Positions 27,642 through 36,777 of a stretch of DNA of 64,000 bases are shown piece after piece. This stretch comes from Bifidobacterium asteroides (GTDB taxonomy: Bacteria; Actinomycetota; Actinomycetes; Actinomycetales; Bifidobacteriaceae). The first letter of the stretch is position 1. Each line of letters starts with the position of its first letter. The notes under the pieces are model-generated. The model searched no databases and was not told where the DNA came from. It saw only the letters and a list, made by a program, of their open reading frames with translations. A program made the translations under genes and the position numbers. The stretch covers positions 1,798,001-1,862,000 of the forward strand of contig NZ_CP048272.1 in the NCBI RefSeq assembly GCF_019469425.1, in the 5' to 3' direction.

Positions 27642-28991
27642 CTACTCGTCCAGCACACCCTGGTCTTTGACGTTCTGGGTCGCTTCCTTGAGCGCATCGG
27701 ATGGAGACTTGGCGCCGGTCATGATCGAAGAGTGAGCGTCCTTAAGAATGGAATTAATGGTATCCGTAGCTTTGGCCACAGGAGCTTCCATCTTCATGTC
27801 GTGCTTGCTCCAGGCATCCTTGGAGGCCTGGTCGGAGGCCATGCCTTCCGGGGAGAAGAAAGTCTCGGTCACCTTGTCGTCGATGTAGGCGGGAGTGGTG
27901 GAGAGCTTGGCCAGCTCGATGGCGCCGCCTTGGCCGACGGCCCACTTGACGAACTCCTTGGCTGCGGCCAGCTTCTGGCCTGAGGACTTGGAGGAGATTG
28001 CCAGGCTGGTGGGGCTGCCGAAGGTGATCGGGGTCTTAGGCAGCTTCTTGTCGGGATTCTGTGGAGCCGGAGCCATGCCCCAGCTGAACTTCTGGGCCTC
28101 GCCTGTTTGCTGCTGGTTCAGAAGGGCCGCAGCAAACCAAGTGCCCATGGGCATCATTGCGGTCTTCTGGGTGCCGAACTGCGCCTGGTACTGAACCTTG
28201 TTGGTGAATGAGGTATTCCAGTCAATTGTATACTTGTCTTTCTGCCACTCCAAGGCCCTCTTGTAGAAGGGCTCCATGTATGAGAAGTCGGCCTTGAGGA
28301 AGGTGCTGTCGGCCGGCTTGCCGGACTGCGCCAGAGCGAAGGACTGCACCACGGACTGCCAGTTGTGCATGTACATGGGGTAGACGCTGTTGGCATCGTA
28401 ACCCGCTGCCGGCAGCTTCTCTTTGAGTTCCTTGGCGGCCTTGGTGTAGTCATCCCATGTCCACTTGGCGTTTGGCTCTTCAACACCGGCCTTCTTGAAC
28501 ATGTCCTTGTTGTAGAAAAGCACCCAGGTATCGCTGCGATAGGGCAAAGCGAAATACTTGCCGTCGTGTTCATAGCCGTTCAGATCAATGTGCTTGTTGC
28601 CCTGGAAACCCTTGGCGATGTCGGAGATATCCGCCAGCCCCTGCGAGTCCGCATAGGTGATGTACTTGATCATGTTCTTGACGGGAAAGACATCGGGCTG
28701 GGCGCCAGAGGAGATGTCCGCCGTCAGCTGCTTGTCATAGTCATCGGCGGAATACTGCTTGACGCTGACAGTCACATTGGGGTGGGTTTTATGGAAGCCG
28801 TCAGCCAGAGTCTTGAACTCGGGGGTCATGTCCAAAGACCACCCTGCCAAGGTGATGGTTGTTTTGGCTTTGCTGTCAAAGCCGTCACTGCCTGAGGAGG
28901 CCTGCTTGCTTGAGCCACCGCCGCAGCCAGCCAGCAGCAAGATGCCCGCAGTAGTCACCGCCAGAGCCTTGGTTACAGTTTTCACGTTCAT
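27642..28991 (-). CDS. Sugar-binding lipoprotein of ABC transporter
   Basis: This is an extracellular solute-binding protein, family 1, of about 449 residues. It has a lipoprotein signal with lipobox LLAGC near residue 23, followed by GGGSSKQASSGSDG linker sequence. The mature protein has typical family-1 features (TITLAGWSLDMTPEFKTLAD, WVLFYNKDMFKKAGVEEPN, WKDAWSKH-like C-terminal helices). The start ATG 28991 fits AAAGGG upstream better than the ATG at 28997. It delivers an oligosaccharide, probably a rhamnose-containing one given GH78, to the permeases. Confidence 0.92.
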   Translation of the reverse strand: MNVKTVTKALAVTTAGILLLAGCGGGSSKQASSGSDGFDSKAKTTITLAGWSLDMTPEFKTLADGFHKTHPNVTVSVKQYSADDYDKQLTADISSGAQPDVFPVKNMIKYITYADSQGLADISDIAKGFQGNKHIDLNGYEHDGKYFALPYRSDTWVLFYNKDMFKKAGVEEPNAKWTWDDYTKAAKELKEKLPAAGYDANSVYPMYMHNWQSVVQSFALAQSGKPADSTFLKADFSYMEPFYKRALEWQKDKYTIDWNTSFTNKVQYQAQFGTQKTAMMPMGTWFAAALLNQQQTGEAQKFSWGMAPAPQNPDKKLPKTPITFGSPTSLAISSKSSGQKLAAAKEFVKWAVGQGGAIELAKLSTTPAYIDDKVTETFFSPEGMASDQASKDAWSKHDMKMEAPVAKATDTINSILKDAHSSIMTGAKSPSDALKEATQNVKDQGVLDE

Positions 28992-29285
28992 GATCATCCC
29001 TTTCCTTCGGCGACAATGCCAGGGAAGAGGCCGGATATAGCCGACCCCTCTCTCGCTCCAGATTCATCACAGTCCCTAGGCGAACCCCTGTTGGCTTACC
29101 TGCCCATGATGATTCCGAACGAACAAATCCAGACTAATTGGTCGGAAAATGACCTGAAGAGTTTGTTGCAGTCTGTTTCCATCGCTTTTAAGCTGTAACT
29201 CTGGTATACACTTTGAAAGCTAGGGATGTTGGCCGTCGTTACTGCCCTCATCAACATAGTTGTAGTAAAGCATCGAGGCCGGAGC
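28992..29285. promoter_or_regulatory. Divergent promoter region, ABC/GH78 operon versus regulator
   Basis: The 294-bp gap holds the two divergent promoters. On the plus strand TGGTATACA (29202-29210) is a plausible extended -10 element for the regulator gene. I see no convincing long palindrome, so the operator of the regulator is not assigned. Confidence 0.45.
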
Positions 29286-30623
29286 ATGAGTCAAAGAGCA
29301 TCGGGAACAAGAAGCAAAAGACAAGACCCCGCTGATGGGTCCTTCCCAAAGCCCCCAGCGGCAGGATGGCTCCCGGCTCAGAGACGAGAGCTGATCCTCA
29401 ACGCGCTTCTCAGAGAGAGCGTAGTCAGAGTGCCTTACCTGGCGCGGATGATGGGCACCACTGAAATAACAGTACGAAGAGATTTGAATAATTTGGCCAG
29501 AGCTGGTCTCGTCAGACGGGTACGTGGGGGTGCCCTGGCAGTCAAATCCTTGGATTCCCAAGGCCAATCTGTTGAATCGTCCTCAGTCTCTTCCCCCAAC
29601 AGCTCTGATCCAACCTTGGCTAAGATACCAAGGGCATCCGTGAGAACGAATGCTTCCTCGGAAAAGAAAGCCGGAAGAAAGGGCAGCCTGGATCGAGCCA
29701 GCAGCGGCGGAGACACCCACTCCAGAACTAGTTCTGGAGTGTCAAGCCTCGCCATGGTTGAAGCCTCCAGCCAGGATAGGGCAGCTGTCGTTCGTAGAAA
29801 CCGAATCGGGGTAGCTCTGCCCGAGCCCAGCTTCATCTGGCCCTCAGTGACCGATGCCATCAGACGCATGGCGGCCGAACAATTCGGCCTGGATATTGTG
29901 GCCGAGGAAACCTCCTATGAGACCTTTCCTGAGGTAGATATCCTTGAAGATCTGGCCACTGATCCACAGATGCTTGGACTGATCGTGGCCCCAAGCATTG
30001 AACCGGATGTCGCATCGGAAACCTGGCAATGGCTGACCGAGTGTCAACTGCCAGTAACCATTCTGGAACGTCATCCGCCACAGTGGCTGCCCGGATTCTT
30101 CGACTCGGTTCATACCGACCATCCAGCCGGAGTCCGCCGGGGACTGCAACACTTCCGTCAGCACGGCCACCATCGGGTGGGACTGGCTCTGGGAAGCACT
30201 CCCACCGCGGGCGATATCGAGCTGGGCTGGCAGCTGATGATGCGAGAGGGGGACGGGCTTGAACAGACCTTCCTGCTCAAGGACAAGCAGCCGTATGCGG
30301 CCGAGGATGTCGAGCAGGTCGTCCAGACGATTCTGGAGACGCACACCACTGCTGTCCTGGTCCATCCAGACTATCTGTCCATCGCTCTGGTCCAGGCCCT
30401 GGAAAAACGGGGGTGCCGCATTCCCAACGATCTATCCATGATCACCATCGACGGCTACACCAAGCGCCTGACCGTCATGCGATCCTCGGCCCAGGACCTG
30501 GCGTCCGCCGTCCTGCGCCTCCAGGTGCGGCGGATACAAGACCCGGACCAGCGCATCGAGCACGTCTGCATAGAGCCCGCACTCATTGACAGAGGTTCTG
30601 TTGCCGATATGGCTGAGAAGTAG
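29286..30623 (+). CDS. DeoR-type HTH / LacI-type sensor hybrid transcriptional regulator
   Basis: The 445-residue protein starts at ATG 29286 (MSQRASGTRSKRQ). About residues 30-85 form a DeoR-type winged HTH (RRELILNALLRESVVRVPYL, then TTEITVRRDLNNLARAGLV). A poorly conserved Ser-rich linker of about 80 residues follows. From about residue 165 it is a periplasmic-binding-protein fold of the LacI/GalR type (RIGVALPEPSFIWPSVTDAI; later DHPAGVRRGLQHFRQHGHHR and RIPNDLSMITIDGY). It is divergent from the rhamnosidase operon and probably senses its sugar. Hybrid regulators of this type are known but less common than plain LacI. Confidence 0.85.
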   Translation: MSQRASGTRSKRQDPADGSFPKPPAAGWLPAQRRELILNALLRESVVRVPYLARMMGTTEITVRRDLNNLARAGLVRRVRGGALAVKSLDSQGQSVESSSVSSPNSSDPTLAKIPRASVRTNASSEKKAGRKGSLDRASSGGDTHSRTSSGVSSLAMVEASSQDRAAVVRRNRIGVALPEPSFIWPSVTDAIRRMAAEQFGLDIVAEETSYETFPEVDILEDLATDPQMLGLIVAPSIEPDVASETWQWLTECQLPVTILERHPPQWLPGFFDSVHTDHPAGVRRGLQHFRQHGHHRVGLALGSTPTAGDIELGWQLMMREGDGLEQTFLLKDKQPYAAEDVEQVVQTILETHTTAVLVHPDYLSIALVQALEKRGCRIPNDLSMITIDGYTKRLTVMRSSAQDLASAVLRLQVRRIQDPDQRIEHVCIEPALIDRGSVADMAEK

Positions 30624-30800
30624 ACTGCGTCTACCTAGGGCCTGCATGGAGCAACTGACAACCAGCTGGTCCAGAAACCGGTCAAGGCCAGAGTGGCTGC
30701 AACAACTATTCAGTTGATGAATAATTAGCCAATGAATACGCAAGCGAAGGCTTCCAACCGGCAAAATGCACTCAAGCAGGAAATCCTTCCCGGTCAGCGG

Positions 30801-31535
30801 TCAGAGCTCGCGCACGATGCCCAGCACCAGCCTGGCGGCCGTGTCGGCATATTCGGAGATGTCGAACTCGCGGAAGACCTCATAGTCTGTATCGGCGTTG
30901 TCGCTCAGAGCACGGATGACCAGGGCCGGAACCTTGTTGCGGGCCGCCACGTGGCAGACGGCTGCCCCTTCCATCTCGACCGCATCGGCCCTGGTCTGCT
31001 CCTTGACCTGGGCGATCTTCTCCGGGCTGTCCACAAAGTAGTTGCCTGTGGCAATGGTGCCGACGATGTGCTTGATTCCCATGGAGTCCAAGGTCCGGCT
31101 TGCCAGATCCAGCAGGTGAGGGTCCGAATGGAACTCCTCGGTGCCGGGGGCCGACTGGGCCACCAATCGCATGTCGGTATCCAAATAACGCAGGGTGCCT
31201 CCAAGGACCACGTCGTTGATATGCAGATCCTTGTTCAGGTTGCCGGCAATGCCGGAGAAGATGACGGCCTTGGGATGGAAGGCATCGATCAGATACTGTG
31301 TGGTGGCGGCGATGTTGACAGTGCCCATGCCGCCCACGGTGGCGGCCAGCCGAACCGGGCCCTGCGACCCATCAAGAGTGCCGCATATGACTTTCAGCCC
31401 GGCATCACTGGCGCGGGGATCCTGATCCGCCTGCTTCAGACCTTGGCCGATCAGGGCCACCTCCTCGTCCATGGCTCCTATGACGACAACCGGCTGTCGA
31501 TCTTCGCCCTCCTGGGAACCGTCTGTTTCGCACAT
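30801..31535 (-). CDS. mtnN: 5'-methylthioadenosine/S-adenosylhomocysteine nucleosidase
   Basis: This enzyme cleaves adenine from MTA and SAH in methyl-cycle recycling and in the autoinducer-2 route. It is 244 residues. The catalytic residues are seen in GAMDEEVALI (Glu), VEMEGAAVCHVA (Glu) and IRALSDNAD (Asp), with FSGIAGNLN in the nucleoside site. It has an N-terminal extension of about 16 residues. It stands alone, convergent with the regulator gene. Confidence 0.95.
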   Translation of the reverse strand: MCETDGSQEGEDRQPVVVIGAMDEEVALIGQGLKQADQDPRASDAGLKVICGTLDGSQGPVRLAATVGGMGTVNIAATTQYLIDAFHPKAVIFSGIAGNLNKDLHINDVVLGGTLRYLDTDMRLVAQSAPGTEEFHSDPHLLDLASRTLDSMGIKHIVGTIATGNYFVDSPEKIAQVKEQTRADAVEMEGAAVCHVAARNKVPALVIRALSDNADTDYEVFREFDISEYADTAARLVLGIVREL

Positions 31536-31600
31536 GCCTGACTCCTTATCTATGATTTCACCCGCGACTGCGGCCCGACCAGCCTACTGCAAACCATATG

Positions 31601-32818
31601 TCAACGAGCCGTGCTGCGACGACGGTCCACTGCCTGTGCCAGCTCCTCCAGCAGATCCTGAGTATCGGGCCAGGAGATACAGCGGTCAGTAATCGAACAT
31701 CCATAAACCAGTTGGTCCAGCGGGGCCGGCTTCTGATTGCCGCCACGTATGAAACTCTCCATCATCAGTCCGGTAAAGCCCTCCTCGCCCTCGCCTATCC
31801 GCTGGGCCAACTCATGGACGACCTGGATCTGACGCCGCTCGTCCTTGCCGGAATTCCCGTGGGAGGCATCGATGAGCAGCCCGTGGGCAGCCGCGCTGTC
31901 CTTGTGCATGCGCTGGCGAAGCACGGCAAGGGCCGCCCGCACCGAGTCCTGATCGTAGTTGGGGCCGGACTTGGAGCCACGAAGCACCAGATGGCAGTCG
32001 GGATTGCCCATGGTAGCGACAGCTGCGGCCTGGCCCTCGTGGTCTATGCCGAAGAAGGTGTGACGTTGAGAGGCCGCGTAGCAGGAGTCAATGGCCACAT
32101 CCACGCTGCCGTCCGTGGCGTTCTTGAAGCCGATGGGCATGGACATGCCGCTGGCCAGCTGCCGATGGACCTGGCTCTCCGTGTTCCGAGCGCCAATGGC
32201 CCCCCAGCTGACCGCATCAGAAATGTACTGGGGCGATGTGGGCTCAAGGAATTCCGTGGCCGCTGGAAGCCCGGCCTCCAGCACACCCAGCAGAATGCGC
32301 CGTGCCAGGACCAGACCTTTCTGGATGTTGTGGCTGCCGTCCAGGTCGGGGTCGTTGATCAGGCCCTTCCAGCCGACCGTGGTCCTGGGCTTTTCGAAGT
32401 AGACCCGCATGACAATCAGCAGCCGATCCTTCAAGCGCTCATTGACGGCCGACAGACGACGGGCATAGTCCAGAGCAGCCTCCGGGTCATGGATGGAACA
32501 GGGGCCCACAATGACCAGCAGCCTGTCGTCCCGCCCATGCAGGCAGTCCACGATCTCCTGCCGGGAGCGGATGACCAGATCCTTGGCCGGTCCATCCAAG
32601 GGGTATCGGGTCAGCATCTGCGCAGGGGAAGGCAGGCGGTCAAGCTCAAAGACCCGCCTGTTGACGATCCGTCCTACGCCTACCTCGTCCTCCCACCTGG
32701 GCAGGTTCCCCGACTGCAGGGGGTTGACACCGGCAGCCAGCGCCTTGTGCACCAGTTCAACCTCGTAGGCCTTGCTGGGTCGGGGCAGGCGCTCCTGTGG
32801 CTCATCCATCCCACTCAT
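31601..32818 (-). CDS. 3-deoxy-7-phosphoheptulonate (DAHP) synthase, copy 1
   Basis: This is a class I (AroF/G/H-type) DAHP synthase of 405 residues. It condenses phosphoenolpyruvate with erythrose-4-phosphate in the first step of aromatic amino acid synthesis. Visible are IVGPCSIHDPEAALDYARRL, RVYFEKPRTTVGWKGLINDP and DASHGNSGKDERRQ. The start ATG 32818 overlaps the stop of copy 2 (ATGA). Two copies usually differ in feedback inhibition by Phe or Tyr; which is which cannot be told here. Confidence 0.95.
   Translation of the reverse strand: MSGMDEPQERLPRPSKAYEVELVHKALAAGVNPLQSGNLPRWEDEVGVGRIVNRRVFELDRLPSPAQMLTRYPLDGPAKDLVIRSRQEIVDCLHGRDDRLLVIVGPCSIHDPEAALDYARRLSAVNERLKDRLLIVMRVYFEKPRTTVGWKGLINDPDLDGSHNIQKGLVLARRILLGVLEAGLPAATEFLEPTSPQYISDAVSWGAIGARNTESQVHRQLASGMSMPIGFKNATDGSVDVAIDSCYAASQRHTFFGIDHEGQAAAVATMGNPDCHLVLRGSKSGPNYDQDSVRAALAVLRQRMHKDSAAAHGLLIDASHGNSGKDERRQIQVVHELAQRIGEGEEGFTGLMMESFIRGGNQKPAPLDQLVYGCSITDRCISWPDTQDLLEELAQAVDRRRSTAR
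32349..32464 (+). repeat. 116-bp tract identical to 33563-33678 (DAHP synthase paralogues)
   Basis: This coding tract in copy 1 is identical base for base, including synonymous sites, to the tract in copy 2, whereas the sequences around it differ at many third positions. It encodes the GLINDP to NERLKDRL active-site region. This points to recent gene conversion. Confidence 0.85.
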
Positions 32819-33960
32819 GCCTTCATCCTTTCCCGACGGGCTTGTACGGCTTCGGCCAGGATCTGCAGCAGCTCCTCGGTCCTGTCCCAGGCAATGCAGG
32901 CATCAGTGACGGACCGGCCGAAGACCAGCTGATCCAGTGGGGCCGGCTTCTGGTGACCGCCCTTAAGGAAACTCTCCATCATGATGCCCGACAGGCCCTG
33001 CTCGCCCTTGGCGAGACGGTCTGCCAACTCCTCGACCACCTGGGCCTCACGTACGGGGTCCTTGCCGCAGTTGCCATGGGCTGCGTCCACAATCAGACCT
33101 CGGCAGACACCAGGACCCAGCGGCGCCTGATGCATGAACTTCAGGGCGGACCGGACGGATTCCGGATCGTAATTGGGACCATGACTGGAACCGCGCAGAA
33201 TAATATGGCAATCAGGGTTGCCCCTGGTCTCGGCAGCGATGACATGGCCATCCAGGTTGATGGACAGGAAGTGATGCTCGGATGCTGCTGCCAAGCAGGA
33301 ATCGACTGCAGCCTCTACGCTGCCCTCGGTCGAGTTCTTGAAGCCAATGGGCATGGACATGCCGCTGGCCAGCTCTCTATGGACCTGGCTCTCCGTGTTC
33401 CGAGCGCCTATGGCCCCCCAGCTGACTTCATCAGAAAGATACTGCGGGGTGATGGGATCCAGCCATTCTGTGGCAGCCGGAATCCCCTGGCCCAAGACCT
33501 GCCAGAGAATCTGACGGGCCAAGCGAATCCCCTTGCGAATGTTGAATGTTCCATCCAGGTCAGGGTCGTTGATCAGGCCCTTCCAGCCGACCGTGGTCCT
33601 GGGCTTTTCGAAGTAGACCCGCATGACAATCAGCAGCCGATCCTTCAAGCGCTCATTGACGGCCGACAGACGACGGGCGTACTCCAGAGCAGCCTCCGGA
33701 TCGTGGATGGAGCAGGGGCCGGCGATGACCAGCAGCCTGTCGTCCCGCCCATGCAATACATCGCGAATGGCCTGGCGGGAGTCCCGAACCAGCTCCATAC
33801 GCTTCGAATCCAGGGGCCGCGAGCGCAGAAAGACCCTGGGTGCCGGGATGGGATCCAGCTGACGAATGTTGACGTCCACTGTTTCGGGAAAGACGGCCGT
33901 ATCGGCAAAATACTGCCGCTCCTCTTCCGGGAAGATATCCGGTTCCTTGACGAATGCCAC
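32815..33960 (-). CDS. 3-deoxy-7-phosphoheptulonate (DAHP) synthase, copy 2
   Basis: This is a class I DAHP synthase of 381 residues and a paralogue of copy 1. I start it at GTG 33960 (VAFVKEPDIFPEEE), because AGGAG sits about eight bases upstream; the frame stays open to an ATG at 34020. Active-site blocks are IAGPCSIHDPEAALEYARRL, the shared GWKGLINDPDLDG and VDAAHGNCGKDPVRE. It is the first gene of the pair. The N-terminus differs from copy 1, fitting a different allosteric effector. Confidence 0.94.
   Translation of the reverse strand: MAFVKEPDIFPEEERQYFADTAVFPETVDVNIRQLDPIPAPRVFLRSRPLDSKRMELVRDSRQAIRDVLHGRDDRLLVIAGPCSIHDPEAALEYARRLSAVNERLKDRLLIVMRVYFEKPRTTVGWKGLINDPDLDGTFNIRKGIRLARQILWQVLGQGIPAATEWLDPITPQYLSDEVSWGAIGARNTESQVHRELASGMSMPIGFKNSTEGSVEAAVDSCLAAASEHHFLSINLDGHVIAAETRGNPDCHIILRGSSHGPNYDPESVRSALKFMHQAPLGPGVCRGLIVDAAHGNCGKDPVREAQVVEELADRLAKGEQGLSGIMMESFLKGGHQKPAPLDQLVFGRSVTDACIAWDRTEELLQILAEAVQARRERMKA
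33563..33678 (+). repeat. 116-bp tract identical to 32349-32464
   Basis: Second copy of the identical tract within the upstream DAHP synthase gene, in the same orientation and 1214 bp away. Confidence 0.85.
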
Positions 33961-34042
33961 GGTCGCTCTCCTCTCTGTCGCGCTACGACGATCATGCCCG
34001 AATTGCTTATGACCGCCCACACCCGGGCCAATGTGGACAGTC

Positions 34043-34074
34043 CGTTCCCGAGACCCTCATAGACCACGGGAACG
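34043..34074. terminator. Hairpin between pepC and the DAHP synthase genes
   Basis: An 8-bp perfect stem (CGTTCCCG and CGGGAACG, 16-base loop) lies 20 bp after the pepC stop and upstream of the DAHP synthase genes. It has no strong T-run. It may end pepC transcription or act in the leader of the DAHP genes. Confidence 0.45.
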
Positions 34075-34093
34075 AACAGTTAGATAGGTAAGC

Positions 34094-35458
34094 TCAGGCC
34101 AAGGCGCCCATGGGGTCCCAAGCGGGCAGCATGACGGCCTCCTGATCGAAGGCCTGGCGATACTCCTCGGACAGCATGGACTTGGGCACGGCCACCTCAT
34201 AGACATACTGGCTGAACCAGTCGTCGCTCATGGTGAAGTAGCCCTTGTTGGCAATGTCCCCGCCCCAGGAGTTCTCCACCCGCCAGCGGTTGGTGGTCCG
34301 GCCGTCATCGGCCACATCCACACCCACGAATGCCATGGCATGGTTCTGGGCGGAATCGCCGAAGCGCACCCGCTGCTCCTTGTCCATGTCAAAGTCCACA
34401 CCGTAAACCCGGCCATACTCGAACAGGTCGGTGGCCCACTGACCGGCCTTGCGGTCCATCATGGGGTGGCAGTCGGCGCCGAACCAGACCGGCAGACCCT
34501 GCTCGCTCATCAGACGACGAGCACAGTCCTTCATGACCTCCACCGGGACGTTCAGATACTCGGTGGGATCGCCGCCAGCCACGTTGCCCAGGTGCTCGAT
34601 GCCGATCTTGCGGCCCTTGGGGTGCTCGGGGCGCGGATCGTCGACCAGGCAGACATAGTCCTCAAGCCCGGCATTCACGTAGCGCTTCCAGAACTCCTGC
34701 GGGGTGATCCGCCCATCCCGGTGGAAGACGCCGTCCTTGTCGGTCCACTCCCAGTCAAAGCTGGTGGGCGGAGTGCCCAGATGAATGGTCAGGATACGGT
34801 GACCGGCCTCCAGGGTCCGATCGATGATCTCGTCGATCCCCTCCGGGTTGGCCACCATGTGAGCCGTGGCCTGATGGAGCAGGCGACGCAGCTGATCGTT
34901 CATCTGGCTTGTGTTCTGGGAGGAGGCTGTCTCGGGATAGAACTGCTTGGGCACTGCGCCATACTTCTTATAGATGTTCATGGCCATGATCCACTGGCCG
35001 CCATCGCCCATGACATCGCCCATCAGGAAGCGCATGAGCTGGGAGTCGACAGGCTCGCCGGCACGCACCAGAGCTGCCACGTCGCGCAGGAAGTAGTTGA
35101 CGCGCTCAAGCTTGTCATAGTACATGGCGTAGTTCTGGGACAGCTCGAAGTCGCCCATGGGGTTGGCGGTGCTTTCGCCATCAATGTTCAGAGCCTTGCG
35201 GGCCACGAACCGGGCTACATTCAGCGAGCTGAAAAGCCAGCAACGGCCGGAGTGCGCCTGCGAGGTGACCGTGCCATTGTCGATGCTGACCGAAAATCGG
35301 TGCTGGAGCAGGCGGGAGCGATTATAGTTGTGGGCCACCTCGTCAATGCCTACCTGAGTGACGGCGTTCATGGCGACGTGGTTGGCCTCGCGCTCATCGA
35401 AGGCGTTGCGCAGACCCTCCAAGCGGGTCTGATCCAATGGTGTCAGTGCTGATGTCAT
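34094..35458 (-). CDS. pepC: Aminopeptidase C (bleomycin hydrolase family, C1B)
   Basis: This is a 454-residue cytoplasmic cysteine aminopeptidase that trims peptides from the N-terminus. The catalytic Cys73 is in SGRCWLFSSLN, His is in NHAMAFVGVDV and Asn in RVENSWGGD. Length is typical, as is the C-terminal tail that reaches the active site of the hexamer. It is a single gene between an intergenic hairpin and the CPBP gene. Confidence 0.95.
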   Translation of the reverse strand: MTSALTPLDQTRLEGLRNAFDEREANHVAMNAVTQVGIDEVAHNYNRSRLLQHRFSVSIDNGTVTSQAHSGRCWLFSSLNVARFVARKALNIDGESTANPMGDFELSQNYAMYYDKLERVNYFLRDVAALVRAGEPVDSQLMRFLMGDVMGDGGQWIMAMNIYKKYGAVPKQFYPETASSQNTSQMNDQLRRLLHQATAHMVANPEGIDEIIDRTLEAGHRILTIHLGTPPTSFDWEWTDKDGVFHRDGRITPQEFWKRYVNAGLEDYVCLVDDPRPEHPKGRKIGIEHLGNVAGGDPTEYLNVPVEVMKDCARRLMSEQGLPVWFGADCHPMMDRKAGQWATDLFEYGRVYGVDFDMDKEQRVRFGDSAQNHAMAFVGVDVADDGRTTNRWRVENSWGGDIANKGYFTMSDDWFSQYVYEVAVPKSMLSEEYRQAFDQEAVMLPAWDPMGALA

Positions 35459-35569
35459 ACGGTCTGTCCTTGTTTCCTTTCATGCGGATGTATCTGCATC
35501 CCTGCATCCAGCATAGCGGGAATCGGTCATCGAGGGTTCGTCCGGGGGAGGATGTGGGCAACGGCACTG

Positions 35570-36586
35570 TCAAGCCAAGGAGAAGCGCTGGGCTGCATTG
35601 ACCACTGCCAGGACTACCAGGACAGCCAGCCCCAGGGAGATCCAGCCCTTGTAGGTTCCGGGGCGTGAACGATTGGCGCGCAGACGGTCCGCCAGCTGTC
35701 CACGAATCAGCCAGAGGACGACCAGCCCCCCAACCAGGCCCAGAAGAACCATACCCTGGTTGATCATCATGCCGGTGCGGGCCGGCACCTTCTGGGTCAG
35801 CCACATCATGGCGTCAGCCAGGACCAAGTTGTTGAAAATATGCAGAGCCATGGACCAGATGATGGAGTATTTCATGGCGATGAAACCCAAGACCAGACCC
35901 AGCAGGAAGGTGAACAGGCTTTGGGTGATGTCTCCGTGCAGGCAGGCGAAGATAAAGGAGGAGGTGACGATGGCGAAGGTCCGTCCATAGGGTCTGAGCC
36001 TGCCCATGACCACGCCGCGCAGCAGGAACTCCTCGACGACGGGGACCAGGATAGCCGTGTCCAGGGGCGACAGGAACCCGTGCTGGCCCGCCGCAATCTG
36101 GGATGTGGTGGAATGGTAGACCAGTCCCAGGGCCTGGGATCCCTGGTTGACCACCCAGGTGAAGCCCGTCTCGATGCTGCTGGCCAGCATGATCAGCAGG
36201 ATGGCCCCAATCAGCACGGCCGGGCCGGGATTGGTCCGAGCCTTGTACTGTACAGGGTTGGATCCGCGGCCGAGCAGATCCTGGCCGCGGGTGCCGAAAA
36301 GGAAGACCAGCATGACCAGATCGCCCAGCAGATCGGCCAGCCCTGGCTGGCGTGCGATGCCCAAGGTTGTGGCCACCGAGGGCAGATTCAGAACTCCCGC
36401 AATCAGGTTGGCCACCACCAAATACACCAGGGCGTAGAGGGATTGCAGGTCCACTCCACGACGAACCTGGGCGCTCCATGAGCGTGCAGGTCCTGGAGAT
36501 GCGCCCGGTTCTCCATGTCTGCCCGCATCCGCCTTGATCGAATCCGTCGCGGACGAATCTGATGATGAATGATTCGGTAGCTGCAT
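35570..36586 (-). CDS. CPBP-family intramembrane metalloprotease (CAAX/Abi type)
   Basis: This is a 338-residue multi-spanning membrane protein. Its motifs are those of the family: PVVEEFLLRGVV (EExxxR), FACLHGD (FxxxH) and ALHIFNNL (HxxxN/B). The Glu and His residues should form the metal site. Bacterial members process prenylated-like or bacteriocin peptides or give self-immunity. Here no bacteriocin gene is near, so the substrate is unknown. Confidence 0.88.
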   Translation of the reverse strand: MQLPNHSSSDSSATDSIKADAGRHGEPGASPGPARSWSAQVRRGVDLQSLYALVYLVVANLIAGVLNLPSVATTLGIARQPGLADLLGDLVMLVFLFGTRGQDLLGRGSNPVQYKARTNPGPAVLIGAILLIMLASSIETGFTWVVNQGSQALGLVYHSTTSQIAAGQHGFLSPLDTAILVPVVEEFLLRGVVMGRLRPYGRTFAIVTSSFIFACLHGDITQSLFTFLLGLVLGFIAMKYSIIWSMALHIFNNLVLADAMMWLTQKVPARTGMMINQGMVLLGLVGGLVVLWLIRGQLADRLRANRSRPGTYKGWISLGLAVLVVLAVVNAAQRFSLA

Positions 36587-36777
36587 GATGCTCTCCCAAC
36601 CCTGTGACCCTCGACATGCACCTCTTCACCATCGACTCTAGGCCAGAGCAAGGGTTGGAATCGAGATTGACGCCCACGCCGGTTTCGGCATGCGGCCAGG
36701 CAACCTCCAGGCAGAATAGAGGCCGGATTGCAGACCATGCCTGCAATCCGCCCCTGATGAATACTGACCTTCCCTGA

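Noticed and set aside
32797-34062. A long plus-strand frame across the DAHP synthases.
   Set aside because: Shadow of the two real genes on the minus strand; no independent features.
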